A stretch of DNA of 43,041 bases from Methanoregula sp. (GTDB lineage Archaea; Halobacteriota; Methanomicrobia; Methanomicrobiales; Methanospirillaceae). The stretch covers positions 1 through 43,041 of the forward strand of contig JAJRCF010000024.1 in assembly GCA_028679075.1 (NCBI GenBank). The letters are read 5' to 3'. A program made the translations under genes and the position numbers. This document shows, piece by piece, positions 42,151 through 43,041 of this stretch (position 1 is the stretch's first letter; each line of letters starts with the position of its first letter). Under the pieces are notes generated by a model. That model saw only the letters and a program-made list of their open reading frames with translations, was not told the DNA's origin and did no database searches.

Positions 42151-43041
42151 ATGGTCCGCGGCAAAAAATCAGTAGAGCGCGTAACTGAGCTCATGAAGGA
42201 TCCGAAGCACATTCGGAACATCGGTATTGTAGCCCACATCGACCACGGTAAGACCACACTCTCCGACAACCTGCTGTCAGGTGCCGGCATCATCTCTGAA
42301 GAGCTTGCAGGAAAGCAGCTCTTCATGGACTCGGATGCGGAAGAGCAGGCCCGTGGTATCACCATCGACGCATCGAACGTCTCGATGGTGCACGAGTACG
42401 AGGGTCAGGATTACTTAATCAACATGATCGATACACCGGGTCACGTTGACTTCGGTGGCGACGTCACCCGTGCCATGCGTGCGGTGGACGGCGCAGTCGT
42501 ACTCGTCGACGCAGTCGAGGGCACCATGCCCCAGACTGAGACCGTGCTCCGGCAGGCCTTAAAGGAACAGGTCCGCCCGGTCCTCTTCATCAACAAGGTC
42601 GACCGGCTCGTCAACGAGATCAAGGTCGACGAGATGGAGATGCAGATCCGGCTCGGCAAGGTCATCGACAAGGTCAACAAGCTGATCAAGGGCATGAACG
42701 AGGATGCCTACAACAACGGCTGGAAGCTCGATGCATCCGAAGGTACCGTAGCCTTCGGTTCCGCGCTCTACAACTGGGCGGTCTCGGTGCCCTACATGAA
42801 GAAGGGCGGCGTCTCGTTCAAGGACGTGTTCGAGAAATGCCGTGCAGGGGACATGAAGTACCTTGCCAAGAACAGCCCGCTCTATGAAGTGGTCCTCGAC
42901 ATGGTCGTGCACCACCTTCCCGACCCGCTTGTAGCACAGAAACGCCGTATCCCGGTTATCTGGCACGGCGACAAGGAGACCAAGGAAGGCAAGGGTATGA
43001 TGACCTGCGATCCGAATGGTCCCGTATGCATGATGGTCACC
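42151..43041 (+). CDS. fusA: Translation elongation factor EF-2, N-terminal part (cut by window edge)
   Basis: The 297 visible residues start [15 protein letters not shown] and contain the GTPase motifs AHIDHGKT (28-35), DTPGH and NKVDR. The rest of the roughly 730-residue archaeal EF-2, including the diphthamide loop, lies beyond the window. Shine-Dalgarno GAGGT stands seven bases before the ATG. S12-S7-EF2 is the standard archaeal str-type operon; EF-1A and S10 usually follow. Confidence 0.96.
   Translation, partial: MVRGKKSVERVTELMKDPKHIRNIGIVAHIDHGKTTLSDNLLSGAGIISEELAGKQLFMDSDAEEQARGITIDASNVSMVHEYEGQDYLINMIDTPGHVDFGGDVTRAMRAVDGAVVLVDAVEGTMPQTETVLRQALKEQVRPVLFINKVDRLVNEIKVDEMEMQIRLGKVIDKVNKLIKGMNEDAYNNGWKLDASEGTVAFGSALYNWAVSVPYMKKGGVSFKDVFEKCRAGDMKYLAKNSPLYEVVLDMVVHHLPDPLVAQKRRIPVIWHGDKETKEGKGMMTCDPNGPVCMMVT

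Noticed and set aside
1-43041. CRISPR arrays, insertion sequences, prophage or integrative element
   Set aside because: No regular repeat-spacer array, transposase, integrase or attachment duplication next to the tRNA genes was found.

Overview
The window is a stretch of an archaeal, methanogen-type chromosome, most likely Methanomicrobiales and perhaps close to Methanoregula (inferred from gene content, not tested by search). The archaeal assignment rests on aIF2 gamma, aRF1, Spt4/Rpo7, ribosomal proteins L40e, S27ae and S24e, a Kae1-Bud32 fusion, AglB and the archaeosine genes. The methanogen assignment rests on O-phosphoseryl-tRNA synthetase, a stand-alone SufCB pair, a DUF2098 protein and an archaeal phosphoribulokinase. 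Genes are dense, often overlapping by 1-20 bases. Promoters look like archaeal TATA boxes, some giving leaderless mRNAs, and terminators look like T-tracts. I see no insertion sequence, prophage, CRISPR array or integrase.

Layout. (1) 1-2002: tRNA-Gly and the 5' part of a second tRNA, an HtpX-type membrane protease, and a divergent Bles03/DUF1917-like gene. (2) 2003-2402: a 400-base gap with T-tracts and a perfect 30-base palindrome. (3) 2403-8295, minus strand: a translation/transcription operon running aIF2 gamma, PIN-domain protein, Rpo7, Spt4, GTP-dependent dephospho-CoA kinase, S24e, S27ae, Kae1-Bud32, XTP pyrophosphatase, L40e. (4) 8559-18789, minus: DUF2098, then an N-glycosylation block with phosphoglucosamine mutase, two GlmU-like enzymes, GlmS, an acyltransferase, a glycosyltransferase and the oligosaccharyltransferase AglB. 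These form most of the route from fructose-6-P to UDP-GlcNAc and on to protein glycosylation. (5) 18861-22586, minus: SufC-SufB, isoaspartate methyltransferase, cyclase-family hydrolase and a Cys-rich unknown. (6) 22691-25441: an orphan DNA methyltransferase, a membrane-anchored transglutaminase-like protein and a HAD phosphatase.

(7) 25648-29032, plus: an exonuclease-helicase pair resembling bacterial MrfB-MrfA (YprB-YprA), a DNA-repair pair. (8) 29044-29864: an Xre regulator and a DUF2178 membrane protein, with two identical 18-base repeats in the intergenic promoter region facing phosphoribulokinase. (9) Phosphoribulokinase, then a sensor kinase whose receiver domain has lost its phosphoacceptor Asp. 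(10) 32366-37830, minus: aRF1, ArgS, Taw1 and SepRS, all serving translation or tRNA. (11) 37868-40945, minus: QueD, QueE, QueC (archaeosine precursor), a NUDIX hydrolase and a probable lipoprotein hydrolase. (12) 41112-end, plus: S12, S7 and the start of EF-2.

No single large unknown system stands out. The best leads are the MrfB-MrfA pair, the Xre/DUF2178 operator repeats beside phosphoribulokinase, the degenerate receiver domain, the palindrome cluster at 2113-2156, and two genes whose conserved N-termini start at unusual codons (CTG and GTA) overlapping the upstream stop codon.
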